64,000 bases of DNA, from contig NZ_JAQZAL010000004.1 of assembly GCF_028737205.1 (NCBI RefSeq), positions 62,001 through 126,000 of the forward strand, in the 5' to 3' direction. The DNA is from Actinomycetospora lutea. Its GTDB lineage: Bacteria; Actinomycetota; Actinomycetes; Mycobacteriales; Pseudonocardiaceae. Shown here piece by piece: positions 43,466 to 52,453 of this stretch. The notes beneath the pieces were generated by a model. That model was not told the DNA's origin and made no database searches. It was given only the letters and a program-made list of their open reading frames with translations. Within the stretch, counting starts at the first letter, position 1, and the number at the start of each line of letters is the position of its first letter. The position numbers and the translations under genes are program-made.

Positions 43466-44688
43466 CCGTCCAGCCCCAGACGCCCCGCCACGACCTCGTC
43501 CATGATCTCGGTCGCCCCGCCGCCGATCCCGAGGATCCGCGCGTCGCGGTAGTGGCGCTCGACCTCCGCGCCGTGCATGTAGCCCATCCCTCCGTGCAGC
43601 TGGACGGCACGGTCGACGACGGCGTCGCACGCCGCGACCGCGGTGTTCTTGGCCATCGCGAGCTCGGTGACGACGTCCTCCCCGGCCTGCCAGCGCGCCA
43701 GCACGTCCCGGACGTAGGTCCGCGCCACAGTGGCCTCGCGGGCCATCCCGGCGATCTGGTGCCGCACGACCTGGCGCTGCGCGAGTGCCGAGCCGAACGT
43801 CCGGCGCGAGCGGGCCCACGCGATCGTCAGGTCGACGCAGCGCTGCGCGGTCGCGTACGCCTGCACGGCCATCGACAGCCGCTCCGCCGCGAAGTTGACC
43901 ATGATCTGGCGGAAGCCGGTGCCCTCGGCGCCGACGAGGTTCGCCGCCGGCACCCGCACCCCGTCGAAGCGCAGCTCCGCGGTGTCGCTGCAGTGCCAGC
44001 CCATCTTGCGCAGCCGCGAGCGCGACACACCGGGACGGTCGGTCTCGATCACCAGCAGGGAGATGCCGCGGTGGCCCGCGCCGCCGGTGCGCACCGCCGT
44101 GGTGACGAAGTCCGCGCGCGTCCCCGAGGTGATGAAGGTCTTGGCGCCGTCGACGACGTACTCGTCGCCCTCGCGGCGGGCGCGGGTGCTGATCGCCGCG
44201 ACGTCGGAGCCCGCCTCGGGCTCCGTGATGCCGAGCGCGCTGATCGCCCGCCCGGCGAGTGCCGGCGCCACGAACCGCGCGATCTGGTCGGGGTCGCCCG
44301 CGGTCGCGATGTGCGGGACCCCGATGCCGTGGGTGAACAGGCCCGCGCACACCCCGCTCGACCCGCCGGAGAGGATCAGCTGCTCGGCGACGAGGCACGC
44401 GTCGAGGTGCTCGCCGACCCCGCCCGCGGCCGCGGGGAAGCCCAGCTCGAGCAGGCCCAGCGCCCCGGCGCGCTCGTGCAGCGAGCGCGGCAGCGCGCCC
44501 TCGTCCTCCCACCGGTCGAGGTGGGGGACGATCTCGCGCGCCGTGAAGTCGGCGACCAGCTCCCGCAGCGCCCGCCGCTCCGGCGTCGACCACGCGTCGT
44601 GCGCGGAGCCGGAGCAGCGAGGGTGACCCTCGCTGCTTCCCACGCAGCCAGGGACTCCCTCGCCCGATCCCGTCGCCGACCCCGTCAC
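43462..44688 (-). CDS. Acyl-CoA dehydrogenase with repeat-derived N-terminal extension
   Basis: A 408-residue acyl-CoA dehydrogenase: GITEPEAGSDVAAISTRARR, KTFITSGTRADFVTTAVRTG, QLHGGMGYMHGAEVERHYRD, LGIGGGATEIM. The dehydrogenase domain begins near residue 33 (STPERRALRELVADFTAREI); the preceding residues are a Gly/Ser/Cys-rich extension encoded by the 47-bp GCGAGGG element. The GTG start overlaps the acyl-CoA synthetase stop and no better internal start is seen. In the pathway it follows CoA activation and precedes carboxylation. Confidence 0.88.
   Translation of the reverse strand: MTGSATGSGEGVPGCVGSSEGHPRCSGSAHDAWSTPERRALRELVADFTAREIVPHLDRWEDEGALPRSLHERAGALGLLELGFPAAAGGVGEHLDACLVAEQLILSGGSSGVCAGLFTHGIGVPHIATAGDPDQIARFVAPALAGRAISALGITEPEAGSDVAAISTRARREGDEYVVDGAKTFITSGTRADFVTTAVRTGGAGHRGISLLVIETDRPGVSRSRLRKMGWHCSDTAELRFDGVRVPAANLVGAEGTGFRQIMVNFAAERLSMAVQAYATAQRCVDLTIAWARSRRTFGSALAQRQVVRHQIAGMAREATVARTYVRDVLARWQAGEDVVTELAMAKNTAVAACDAVVDRAVQLHGGMGYMHGAEVERHYRDARILGIGGGATEIMDEVVAGRLGLDG
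44617..44663. repeat. 47-bp GCGAGGG-ended element, copy 2
   Basis: Begins GCGAGGGTGACCCTCGCTGC and ends GGGACTCCCTCGC, same orientation as copy 1 at 37710. It encodes the Gly/Cys-rich N-terminal extension of the acyl-CoA dehydrogenase. Confidence 0.75.
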
Positions 44689-46187
44689 CGGCGGACCGCC
44701 TCGGCCTGCCCGGTGAACTGCTCGCGCAGGACCCGCTTGAGCAGCTTGCCGGTGGCGTTGCGCGGCAGCTCGTCGACGATCTCGACGCGCCGGGGTGCCT
44801 TGAAGTGGGCGATGCGCTCGCGGGCGAAGGCGATCACCTCGTCGGGATCCAGCGCGCCGGACGCCACCACGACCGCCAGCACCGTCTCGCCCCACTGCGC
44901 GTCGCCGACCCCGACGACCGCGACGTCGGCGATCGCCGGGTGGCGGTGCAGGACCTGCTCGACCTCGACGGGGTAGACGTTCTCGCCGCCCGTGATGATC
45001 ATGTCCTTCTTGCGGTCGACGAGCGTCACGAAGCCCTCGGCGTCGCGGACGCCCAGGTCTCCGGAGTGGAACCACCGGTCGCGCAGCACCTCGGCGGTCG
45101 CCTCCGGGCGGTTCCAGTAGCCGGAGAACACGGTCGGGCCGCGCAGCACCAGCTCGCCGACCTCGCCGACGCCGACGTCCTCCCCGCTCGGGGAGACCAG
45201 CCGCGCGTCGACGTGCAGGAACGGGCGCCCGACCGAGCCCGCGTGGGTGAGCACGTCGGCGGCGTCGAGGAAGAGCGCGGCCGGGGACAGCTCGGTCATC
45301 CCGAAGCCCTCGGTGAACGTCCAGCCGAGGCCGGTGAAGTGCTCGATGACGGTGACGGGGCACGGGGCCCCGCCCGAGATCGCCCAGCGCAGCGACGGCT
45401 GCGGCGGCAGGGACGGCAGCCGGGTCAGCGCCGCCCACATCGCGGGCACGAGGAACTGGGTGGTGACGCCCTCGGCGGCCATGAGCTCGGCGAACGCCGC
45501 GGGGTCGAACGACGGTACGACGACCACGGTGCCGCCGGCGTAGAGCAGGGGGAGCGCGGAGAGCCCGAGCGCGCCGATGTGGAACAGGGGCGCCGCCGCG
45601 ATCGTCACGTCGGAGCCGCCGATGCCGGGGCCCGCGGTGACCATGTTGATCGCGTTCCACAGCATGTTGTCGTGCGTGAGCACGGCGCCCTTCGGGACGC
45701 CCGTGGTGCCCGAGGTGTACATGATCACGCAGGGGTCGTCGCCCGCGGCCGGGTGCGCCGCGACGGTGCCGTCGCCCGGCTCCTCGCCCAGCTCGACGAC
45801 CGACGGCGCCGGCCCGCGCAGCTGCGCCGACGATCCCTCCGCCAGCGCCGCGAACGCCGTCGAGCGCACGAGCACCGTGGCGCCCGAGTCGCCCAGCACG
45901 TGCGCGACCTCGGCGGGTGCGAGGCGGTGGTTCACCGGCACGGCCACCGCGCCGAGGCGCGCCGCGCCGAAGAGCCACTCGAGGTAGGCGGCGGAGTTCT
46001 CGCCGAGCAGGGCCACGCGCGTGCCGACCCCGACGCCGAGCGCCGCCAGGGCCGCGGCCCTGGCGGCGACGCGGCGGTCGAGCGCGGCGTAGTCGTGGCG
46101 GGCGCCGGTGGCGACGTCGACGAGGGCCGTGTGACCCGGCCGGCGCACCGCCCGGCGCGCGATCCAGTCGGCGATCCCACCGTCCAT
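44685..46187 (-). CDS. AMP-dependent acyl-CoA synthetase (FadD-like), first gene of the operon
   Basis: A 500-residue ANL-family ligase: P-loop YTSGTTGVPKGAV near residue 160, GMTEL near 290, GYWNRPEATAEV, HSGDLG, DRKKDMIITGGENVYPVEVE near 395 and the catalytic lysine in TGKLLKR. It activates a carboxylic acid to its CoA thioester. The ATG has GGGAGG 6-7 bp upstream. It opens the eight-gene minus-strand operon and is divergent from a TetR gene whose probable operator sits in the 73-bp gap. Confidence 0.9.
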   Translation of the reverse strand: MDGGIADWIARRAVRRPGHTALVDVATGARHDYAALDRRVAARAAALAALGVGVGTRVALLGENSAAYLEWLFGAARLGAVAVPVNHRLAPAEVAHVLGDSGATVLVRSTAFAALAEGSSAQLRGPAPSVVELGEEPGDGTVAAHPAAGDDPCVIMYTSGTTGVPKGAVLTHDNMLWNAINMVTAGPGIGGSDVTIAAAPLFHIGALGLSALPLLYAGGTVVVVPSFDPAAFAELMAAEGVTTQFLVPAMWAALTRLPSLPPQPSLRWAISGGAPCPVTVIEHFTGLGWTFTEGFGMTELSPAALFLDAADVLTHAGSVGRPFLHVDARLVSPSGEDVGVGEVGELVLRGPTVFSGYWNRPEATAEVLRDRWFHSGDLGVRDAEGFVTLVDRKKDMIITGGENVYPVEVEQVLHRHPAIADVAVVGVGDAQWGETVLAVVVASGALDPDEVIAFARERIAHFKAPRRVEIVDELPRNATGKLLKRVLREQFTGQAEAVRR

Positions 46188-46223
46188 CGCCGGCCTCCCG
46201 TTTCCGTCGTGACCTGCGCTACT

Positions 46224-46243
46224 CTGCCCGTACGTGCGGTCAG
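46224..46243. promoter_or_regulatory. TetR operator in the fadD-tetR divergent gap
   Basis: A 20-bp palindrome of form CTGnCCGnACGTnCGGnCAG; every non-n position is symmetric. It lies 17 bp before the TetR ATG and 36 bp before the acyl-CoA synthetase start, an ideal place to repress both divergent promoters. Confidence 0.65.
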
Positions 46244-46260
46244 TTTTCAAGGGGGTGTCG

Positions 46261-46950
46261 ATGGCCGAGCCGGTGGTGGCCCCGGGCCGCCCCCGTGGCG
46301 GGCGGCGCGACGAGATCCTCGCGACCTTCACCCGCCACGTCGCCGAGCGCGGCTACGACCGCGCCAACTTCGGCGACGTCGCGACCGAGCTGGGGATGAG
46401 CAAGGGCACGATCGTCCACCACTTCGGCACCAAGGACCGGATGCTCGCCGAGGTCCAGGAGCGCTACATGGGGCGGCGCCTCGAGGAGGCGCACGCGTTC
46501 CTCGCCCGGCTGCCCGCCCCCGAGCAGCGTCTCGCGGCGTTCGTCCACGCCGGCGTGCGCTACTCCACCCTCGAGCCCGCCACCACCGTGGCGTTCCAGC
46601 GGGAGGTCGTGCGCCTCACCCACGAGCCGGGGATGGAGACGGCGCGGGCGCAGCGCGACGCCTACCGCGACCTGGTCGTCGCGGTCCTGCGCGAGGGGCA
46701 GGAGGCCGGGGTGTTCGTCCCCGGCGACGCCCGGCTGCGCAGCCTGCAGATGTTCGGCTCGCTGCACTGGATGTGGACGTGGTTCGACCCGCAGGGCCGC
46801 CTGCCTCCCGAGGACGTCGCCGCCGAGTTCTGCCGCACGCTGCTGCGCGGGCTCGGCACCCCCGACGAGCTCGCCGCCGTCGCCGCCGACCCGCACGGCC
46901 CGGTCGCCACGTGCGTGGCGGAGATCGTGGATCAGCGGGCGACGCGGTAG
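46261..46950 (+). CDS. TetR-family regulator of the acyl-CoA operon
   Basis: A 229-residue TetR protein: DNA-binding domain GRRDEILATFTRHVAERGYD, FGDVATELGMSKGTIVHHFG, TKDRMLAEVQERYM; the C-terminal ligand domain has FVHAGVRYSTLEPATTVAF. Related mycobacterial regulators sense acyl-CoAs. The ATG has AAGGGGG 5 bp upstream. Divergent from the synthetase gene, with a 20-bp operator between them, so it most likely represses the 35.1-46.2 kb operon until an acyl-CoA intermediate accumulates (inference). Its 3' end overlaps the next convergent gene by 19 bp. Confidence 0.87.
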   Translation: MAEPVVAPGRPRGGRRDEILATFTRHVAERGYDRANFGDVATELGMSKGTIVHHFGTKDRMLAEVQERYMGRRLEEAHAFLARLPAPEQRLAAFVHAGVRYSTLEPATTVAFQREVVRLTHEPGMETARAQRDAYRDLVVAVLREGQEAGVFVPGDARLRSLQMFGSLHWMWTWFDPQGRLPPEDVAAEFCRTLLRGLGTPDELAAVAADPHGPVATCVAEIVDQRATR

Positions 46951-47522
46951 GTGGCGATGAGCACGCCGGTCGCGGCCTGCTCGACGGAGACCAGCTCGAG
47001 CGGCCGGGCGGCGCCGGACGTCGGGAAGACGCCCTTGCCCCCGCCGAGCAGGATCGGCTCGATCATCAGGCGGTACTCGTCGACGAGATCGGCGTCGGCG
47101 AGCTGGACGGCCAGCGACGCGCTGCCCTGCACGAGCAGCGTGCCGTCCTCGCGCTCCCGCAGCTCCCGCACGGCGCCGACCGCGTCGTCCGCGGGCAGGA
47201 GCGTCGAGTGGTCCCACGTCATGTCGGCCTCGGTGAGCGTCCGCGAGGCGACGTACTTCGGCATCGCGTTGAGGAGGTCGGCGAACGGGTCGCCCGCCTG
47301 CGGCGCCCAGGCCGCCGCCGAGACCTCCCAGGTCCGGCGCCCGAACAGCATCGCGTCGGCCTCGCGCAGGGCGCGGTCCCATGTGGCGCCCATCGTCACC
47401 GGGTCGAAGTAGGGCATCGACCAGCCGCCGTGGGCGAAGCCGCCGTCGGTGTCCTCGTCGGGCCCGCCGGGGGCCTGGGTGACGCCGTCGAGGCTCATGA
47501 ACTGGGTGACGAGGATGCGCAC
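46932..47522 (-). CDS. RibD C-terminal/DHFR-like reductase
   Basis: A 196-residue protein of the dihydrofolate-reductase-like RibD_C family: RILVTQFMSLDGVTQAPGGP, ADAMLFGRRTWEV, KYVASRTL, DGTLLVQGSASLAVQLADAD, LVDEYRLMIEPILLGGGKGVF. Such proteins bind NADPH and are often of unknown substrate (YyaP/YwjB type). The GTG start is preceded by GGAGG. Followed upstream by a membrane-protein gene on the same strand. Confidence 0.88.
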   Translation of the reverse strand: MRILVTQFMSLDGVTQAPGGPDEDTDGGFAHGGWSMPYFDPVTMGATWDRALREADAMLFGRRTWEVSAAAWAPQAGDPFADLLNAMPKYVASRTLTEADMTWDHSTLLPADDAVGAVRELREREDGTLLVQGSASLAVQLADADLVDEYRLMIEPILLGGGKGVFPTSGAARPLELVSVEQAATGVLIATYRVAR

Positions 47523-47550
47523 GATGACCTCCGGGAACGTCGGGACGGGC

Positions 47551-47964
47551 TCAGCGGCGGGTGAACGCGGGGATCAGGACGGCGGCGACGGCGAGGTGGG
47601 CGATCATCAGGCCGATGCGGGTCGACGCGGTCGCCGCGACCAGGCCGATGGGGGTCATCGACACGGCCAGGACGCCGACGGCGAGCCAGGTCCAGGCGGT
47701 GCGGCCCCAGGAGGCGACCCGCTCGAGCACCGCCAGCAGCGCCCAGCCGAGCAGCGCGACGACGATCGTGGTGCCGACGGCCGCGGGGATGTCGACGCGG
47801 GCGGTGCCCTGCACGTCGGTGATCCAGTAGTCGGCGCCGAGCAGCGCGCCGACGCTCCAGCCCGCCAGCGCCGCGGCGCCGGCCCCGACGACGGCGAGGC
47901 CGCGGACCTTCGCGCGGGAGGACGTCGCGGTGGTGGCGGCGGCGGGGGCGGTGACGACGGACAT
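47551..47964 (-). CDS. DUF6069-like four-helix membrane protein
   Basis: A 137-residue protein with four hydrophobic helices (about residues 19-42, 62-80, 88-108, 112-134) and a conserved-looking outer loop YWITDVQGTARVDIP. It fits the actinobacterial DUF6069 family of unknown function. CGGAGG lies 5-6 bp before the ATG. Probably co-transcribed with the downstream RibD-like reductase (28 bp gap). Confidence 0.72.
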   Translation of the reverse strand: MSVVTAPAAATTATSSRAKVRGLAVVGAGAAALAGWSVGALLGADYWITDVQGTARVDIPAAVGTTIVVALLGWALLAVLERVASWGRTAWTWLAVGVLAVSMTPIGLVAATASTRIGLMIAHLAVAAVLIPAFTRR

Positions 47965-48053
47965 GGTGACCTCCGGGTGGGGTGCCAGCGGGTTTCTCTG
48001 CCCCCAGGTCGAACGGCGGTCCCCGGTTTCGACACGACCCCGCGGAGGATTTC

Positions 48054-48512
48054 CTACTCGGGTCCGCCGATGTCCTCCAGCCACGCTTCGGGATGCTCGG
48101 CGGCGAAGCGCGCCATCAGCTCCGCGCAGGCCGGGTCGTCGAGCACCGACACCTCGACGCCCTGGTCGGCGAGCCAGGCGTGCTGCCCGCCGAAGTTCTC
48201 GGCCTCGCCGACGACCAGGCGCGGGATGCGGAACTGGCGGATGAGCCCGGCGCAGAACCAGCACGGCGAGAGCGTCGTGACCATGGTCGTGTCGCGGTAG
48301 TGCGGGCGGCGCCCGGCGGCGCGGAACGCGGCGGTCTCGCCGTGGGTGGCGGGGTCGCCGTCCTGGATGCGCCGGTTGTGGCCGCGCCCGAGGAGCTCGC
48401 CATCGGCGCCGAACAGCGCCGCGCCGACCGGGACACCACCGGCGGCCGCACCGGTCCGGGCCTCCTCGAGCGCGACGGCGAGCATGGCGGCGGGAGTCAG
48501 CACGCCGCTCAC
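48054..48512 (-). CDS. Nucleoside/cytosine deaminase family protein
   Basis: A 152-residue zinc deaminase: HGETAAFRAAG (His and catalytic Glu) near residue 57 and TLSPCWFCAGLIRQF (Cys pair) near 84, with VPVGAALFGADGELLGRGHN before. The PCxxC/HxE arrangement and FGGQHAWLADQGVEV tail look like yeast-type cytosine deaminase rather than tRNA adenosine deaminase TadA. GTG start; divergent from the DNA glycosylase gene with a 25-bp gap. Confidence 0.85.
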   Translation of the reverse strand: MSGVLTPAAMLAVALEEARTGAAAGGVPVGAALFGADGELLGRGHNRRIQDGDPATHGETAAFRAAGRRPHYRDTTMVTTLSPCWFCAGLIRQFRIPRLVVGEAENFGGQHAWLADQGVEVSVLDDPACAELMARFAAEHPEAWLEDIGGPE

Positions 48513-48537
48513 GCTGCCACGCCGCAGAATGGATCGC

Positions 48538-49374
48538 GTGCCGGAGCTCCCCGAGGTCGAGAACGCCCGTCAGGTCGTCGAGAAGGCGCTGGACCGGGTG
48601 ATCGCGAGCGTCGACGACACCGACGAGTTCGTCTGCCGCCCGCACGGTCCGGGCGAGATCGACCACGCGCTCAAGGGCGGGCGGCTCACCGCGGCGCACC
48701 GGCGGGGCAAGACGATGTGGTGCGACACGGTCACCGCCGACGGCGCAGACGGGCCGGCCCTCGGCATCCACCTCGGCATGGGCGGGCGCATCTTCGTCAC
48801 GGGCCCGTCCGGGGACGCCGAGAGCCTCTACGCCGGCGGCGACCCGCACGTCGGCGGCATGCCGAAGAAGCCCGGCGAGCGGCCCGACAAGCCCGAGTGG
48901 GATCGCTTCCGCATGACGTTCGACGACGGCGGCGAGCTGCGCCTGTTCGACAAGCGCCGCCTCGGGCGCGTGCACCTCGAGCCCGACGTCGACGCGCTCG
49001 GCCCCGACGCCGCGGAGATCACCCGCGACGAGTTCCGGTCCCGCGTCGGCAAGGGCGTCGTCGCGATCAAGGCGAAGCTGCTCGACCAGTCGGTGCTCGC
49101 CGGCGTCGGCAACCTGCTGGCCGACCAGACACTGTGGCAGGCGCGCCTGAGCCCGTCCCGCCCCGCGGGCGAGCTGTCGACCGAGGAGCTCGACGCCCTC
49201 CGCCGCGAGCTGCGCCGGGCCACCCGCAGTGCGATCACGAAGGGCGGCGTGCACACCGGCGAGGTGATCCCCCACCGCGCGAAGGACGAGACCTGCCCCC
49301 GCTGTGGCGCGCCGATGGTGCGCGGCACGGTCGGGGGCCGCACCACGTGGTGGTGCGAGAAGGAGCAACAGTGA
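48538..49374 (+). CDS. Fpg/Nei-family DNA glycosylase
   Basis: A 278-residue base-excision glycosylase. The GTG start is fixed by chemistry: PELPEVE must follow the initiator so that Pro is the N-terminal nucleophile. Also visible: GRLTAAHRRGKTMWC, GIHLGMGGRI, FDKRRLGRVHLEPDVDALGP, KAKLLDQSVLAGVGNLLADQ (H2TH). The C-terminal zinc finger reads CPRC ... WWCEKEQQ and ends: three cysteines are present and the expected fourth is Glu, so the finger is incomplete or uses another ligand. Confidence 0.9.
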   Translation: MPELPEVENARQVVEKALDRVIASVDDTDEFVCRPHGPGEIDHALKGGRLTAAHRRGKTMWCDTVTADGADGPALGIHLGMGGRIFVTGPSGDAESLYAGGDPHVGGMPKKPGERPDKPEWDRFRMTFDDGGELRLFDKRRLGRVHLEPDVDALGPDAAEITRDEFRSRVGKGVVAIKAKLLDQSVLAGVGNLLADQTLWQARLSPSRPAGELSTEELDALRRELRRATRSAITKGGVHTGEVIPHRAKDETCPRCGAPMVRGTVGGRTTWWCEKEQQ

Positions 49375-49504
49375 GTGACTGAGCTCCTGGAGCCTCTGGG
49401 CGGTGCTCCCGGCGCCCTGACGATCGTCCGCCGTCCGACTGACGCGGATCATCGGCGGGTACCAGCCTCATCGGCACGGGACGACGACGTACCGGGAGGA
49501 CCGA

Positions 49505-50860
49505 GTGGCGCGCGACGGCAGCGACGAGCCCGAGGACGCGGCCCTGCGGAAGGTCTGGCGCGAGGTCCTGCGCCGCGATCCCCACCAGGAGTTCTTCCAC
49601 TCCGACGTGCGCGGCGTGCTGCGCAGCATCGGCCCGGTGCTCCTCGAGCACCCGGAGTACGTCGACGTCGTCGGGCGGCTCTGCGAGCCCGAGCGGGTCA
49701 TCGTGTTCCGCGTGCCCTGGGTCGACGACGCGGGGCGGGTGCGGGTCCACCGCGGGTTCCGCGTCCAGTTCAACTCCGCGCTCGGCCCGTACAAGGGCGG
49801 TCTGCGGTTCGCGCCGTCGGTCGACCTCGACATCATCAAGTTCCTCGGCTTCGAGCAGGTGTTCAAGAACGCCCTGACCGGCCAGGACATCGGCGGCGGC
49901 AAGGGCGGCGCGGACGTCGACCCCAAGGAGCTGTCGACCGGCGAGCTCATGCGGTTCTGTCAGTCGTTCGCCACCGAGCTGGCCGGCCACGTCGGCGCCG
50001 CGGTGGACGTCCCCGCCGGCGACATGGGCGTCGGGTCCCGCGAGATCGGCTGGATCTACGGGCAGTACCAGCGCCTCATCGGCTACCACGAGCCCGGCGC
50101 GTTCACCGGCAAGCCCGCGGTGCTGGGCGGCTCGGCGCTGCGTCCCGAGGCCACCGGGTTCGGCACCGTCTACTTCACGCAGCGCATGCTCGCCGAGCAG
50201 GGCCGCGACCTCGACGGCGCCCGCGTCGTCGTCTCCGGCAGCGGCAACGTCGCGCTGTTCGCGATGGACAAGGTGATCGCCTCGGGCGGCACCGTCGTCG
50301 GCTGCTCGGACTCGCGCGGGTCGGTGTCCGAGCCCGACGGCATCGACGTCGACCTCCTGCGCGAGGTCAAGGGCCAGCGCGGCTCGGTGGCCGACTACGC
50401 CGAGAAGCGCCCGGACGCCGAGGCCTCGGACGGCTCCCCGTTCACCCTGGAGTGCGACGTGGCGCTGCCCTGCGCGACGCAGAACGAGATCGGGCCGGAC
50501 GAGGCCCGCGCGCTCGTCGAGCACGGGTGCTGGGCGGTGGCCGAGGGCGCCAACGGCCCGGTCACGCACGAGGCGCGGGAGGTCCTGCGGGAGGGCGGCG
50601 TCGCCTTCGCGCCGGGCAAGGCCGCCAACTCCGGGGGCGTCGCGGTGTCCGCGCTGGAGATGCAGCAGAACGCCGGCCGCGAGCGCTGGAGCGCCGAGGA
50701 CGTCGACGAGCGCCTCTCCACGATCATGTCCGACGCCTACGACCGGGTCCGCGACGCCGCCGAGCGCTACCACGGCGACCCCACCGACCTGGAGAACGGC
50801 GCCAACGCCGCCGGCTTCCTGCGGGTCGCGGGGGCGATGACGAGCCTGGGCGTGGTGTAG
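49505..50860 (+). CDS. gdhA: NADP-specific glutamate dehydrogenase
   Basis: A 451-residue hexameric-type GdhA: VDDAGRVRVHRGFRVQFNSA, GPYKGGLRFAPSVDLDIIKF (substrate lysine), GGGKGGADVDPK (catalytic lysine), VPAGDMGVGSREIGWIYGQY, VVSGSGNVALFAMDKVI (Rossmann), EGANGPVTHEA, ANSGGVAVSALEMQQNAGRE. It assimilates ammonia onto 2-oxoglutarate. GTG start has GGGAGGA 5 bp upstream. The 130-bp gap before it shows no recognised riboswitch. Confidence 0.95.
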   Translation: MARDGSDEPEDAALRKVWREVLRRDPHQEFFHSDVRGVLRSIGPVLLEHPEYVDVVGRLCEPERVIVFRVPWVDDAGRVRVHRGFRVQFNSALGPYKGGLRFAPSVDLDIIKFLGFEQVFKNALTGQDIGGGKGGADVDPKELSTGELMRFCQSFATELAGHVGAAVDVPAGDMGVGSREIGWIYGQYQRLIGYHEPGAFTGKPAVLGGSALRPEATGFGTVYFTQRMLAEQGRDLDGARVVVSGSGNVALFAMDKVIASGGTVVGCSDSRGSVSEPDGIDVDLLREVKGQRGSVADYAEKRPDAEASDGSPFTLECDVALPCATQNEIGPDEARALVEHGCWAVAEGANGPVTHEAREVLREGGVAFAPGKAANSGGVAVSALEMQQNAGRERWSAEDVDERLSTIMSDAYDRVRDAAERYHGDPTDLENGANAAGFLRVAGAMTSLGVV

Positions 50861-50883
50861 GGCGATCGGGTAGTACTCGGGTC

Positions 50884-52434
50884 ATGTCCGTCACCCCGGC
50901 TCCCTTCAGCTTCGCCGAGCTCACGCCGACGGCGTTCCTGGACCGCGCGGCCCACGTGTTCGCCGGTCGCGACGCGATCGTCGACGGCGACGTCCGGTTC
51001 ACCTACGCCGAGTTCGGCGCTCGGTCGCGGCGGCTCGCGGGCGCGCTGCACGAGCTCGGGATCGAGCCCGGCGACCGCGTCGCGGCGCTCGCCAGCAACA
51101 GCCACGTCATGCTCGAGTGCCACCACGGGGTGCCCTACGCGGGCGCGGTGCTCGTGCCGCTGAACACCCGGCTCTCGGTCGACGAGATCGTCCACATCGT
51201 CGAGCACTCGGGGGCGAAGCTGCTCATCGCCACCCGCGAGTTCGTGGCGAACGCGCGCGCGGTCGCGGAGCGCACCGGGGTGGCGCTCGTCGAGGAGGGC
51301 GAGCGCTACGACGGCCTCGTCGCCGACGCCCCCGAGCGCGTCGTCCCGGTCGCCGACGAGCGCGGCCTGCTCGCGATCAACTACACGTCGGGGACCACCG
51401 GGCGGCCCAAGGGCGTGATGTACCACCACCGCGGCGCCAACCTCCAGGCGCTCGCGATGGCCTTCCACCTGCGCCTCGAGCCCGCCTCGCGCTACCTGTG
51501 GACCCTGCCCATGTTCCACTGCGACGGCTGGTGCTTCCCCTGGGCGGTCACCGCGGCCGGCGGGCTGCACGTCTGCCTGCGGGCGATCGACGCCGAGGAG
51601 ATCTGGCGGCTCATCCGCACCGAGGGCGTGACGCACTACTGCGCGGCCCCGACCGTCCTGACGATGATCGCCCACGCGGAGGCGGCCACCGAGGGCCCGG
51701 CGCCGGAGCGGGTGACGGTCGCGACCGGCGGTGCCCCGCCCTCGCCGACACTGCTCGCGCGGATGGACGAGCTCGGGATGTCGGTCACGCACCTCTACGG
51801 CCTCACCGAGACCTACGGGCCCGCCGCGGTCAACGACTGGCACCCCGAGTGGGACGCCCTCGACGCCGACGAGCAGGCGCGGCTCAAGGCGCGCCAGGGC
51901 GTCGGCAACGTCGTCGCGCAGCGGCTGCGGGTGCTCGGCGGCGACGACGCCGACGGGGGCGACGTGCCGTGGGACGGCGAGACGCTCGGCGAGCTCGTGC
52001 TGCGCGGCAACGACGTCATGCTCGGCTACTACCGCGACCCCGAGGCGACCGCGGAGGTCGACGCCGACGGCTGGTTCCGCACCGGTGACCTGGGCGTCAT
52101 CCACCCCGACGGCTACATCGAGATCCGCGACCGGAGCAAGGACGTCATCATCTCCGGGGGCGAGAACATCGCGTCCGTCGAGGTGGAGCGCGTGCTCGAC
52201 AGCCACCCCGCCGTGATCGAGTCGGCGGTCGTCGGGGCGCCCGACGAGCAGTGGGGCGAGATCCCGATCGCGTTCGTGACGGTGTCGCAGGACGTCGCGC
52301 CCGAGGTGCTCGTCGAGCACGTCCGGAGCCACCTCGCCCGGTTCAAGGCCCCGAAGCGCATCGTGTTCACCGAGCTGCCCAAGACCTCGACCGGGAAGAT
52401 CCAGAAGAACGTGCTGCGCGAGCGGACGGAGTAG
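50884..52434 (+). CDS. Acyl-CoA synthetase of the long-chain/AMP-binding family
   Basis: A 516-residue ANL ligase: INYTSGTTGRPKGVMYHHRG near residue 165, MFHCDGWCFPWAVTAAGG (typical of the subfamily close to acyl-activating enzymes of plants and actinobacteria), HLYGLTETYGPAAVNDWHPE, GWFRTGDLGVIHPDGYIEIR, DRSKDVIISGGENIASVEVE and TSTGKIQKNVLRE. It activates medium- or short-chain acids. Starts 23 bp after gdhA, followed 19 bp later by the S9 peptidase. Confidence 0.9.
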   Translation: MSVTPAPFSFAELTPTAFLDRAAHVFAGRDAIVDGDVRFTYAEFGARSRRLAGALHELGIEPGDRVAALASNSHVMLECHHGVPYAGAVLVPLNTRLSVDEIVHIVEHSGAKLLIATREFVANARAVAERTGVALVEEGERYDGLVADAPERVVPVADERGLLAINYTSGTTGRPKGVMYHHRGANLQALAMAFHLRLEPASRYLWTLPMFHCDGWCFPWAVTAAGGLHVCLRAIDAEEIWRLIRTEGVTHYCAAPTVLTMIAHAEAATEGPAPERVTVATGGAPPSPTLLARMDELGMSVTHLYGLTETYGPAAVNDWHPEWDALDADEQARLKARQGVGNVVAQRLRVLGGDDADGGDVPWDGETLGELVLRGNDVMLGYYRDPEATAEVDADGWFRTGDLGVIHPDGYIEIRDRSKDVIISGGENIASVEVERVLDSHPAVIESAVVGAPDEQWGEIPIAFVTVSQDVAPEVLVEHVRSHLARFKAPKRIVFTELPKTSTGKIQKNVLRERTE

Positions 52435-52453
52435 CGGCGCCTACGGTGGCGGC

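Noticed and set aside
49375..49504. A riboswitch ahead of gdhA
   Set aside because: The 130-bp leader has some pairing but no recognisable conserved core of a known class (glycine, glutamine or ydaO).
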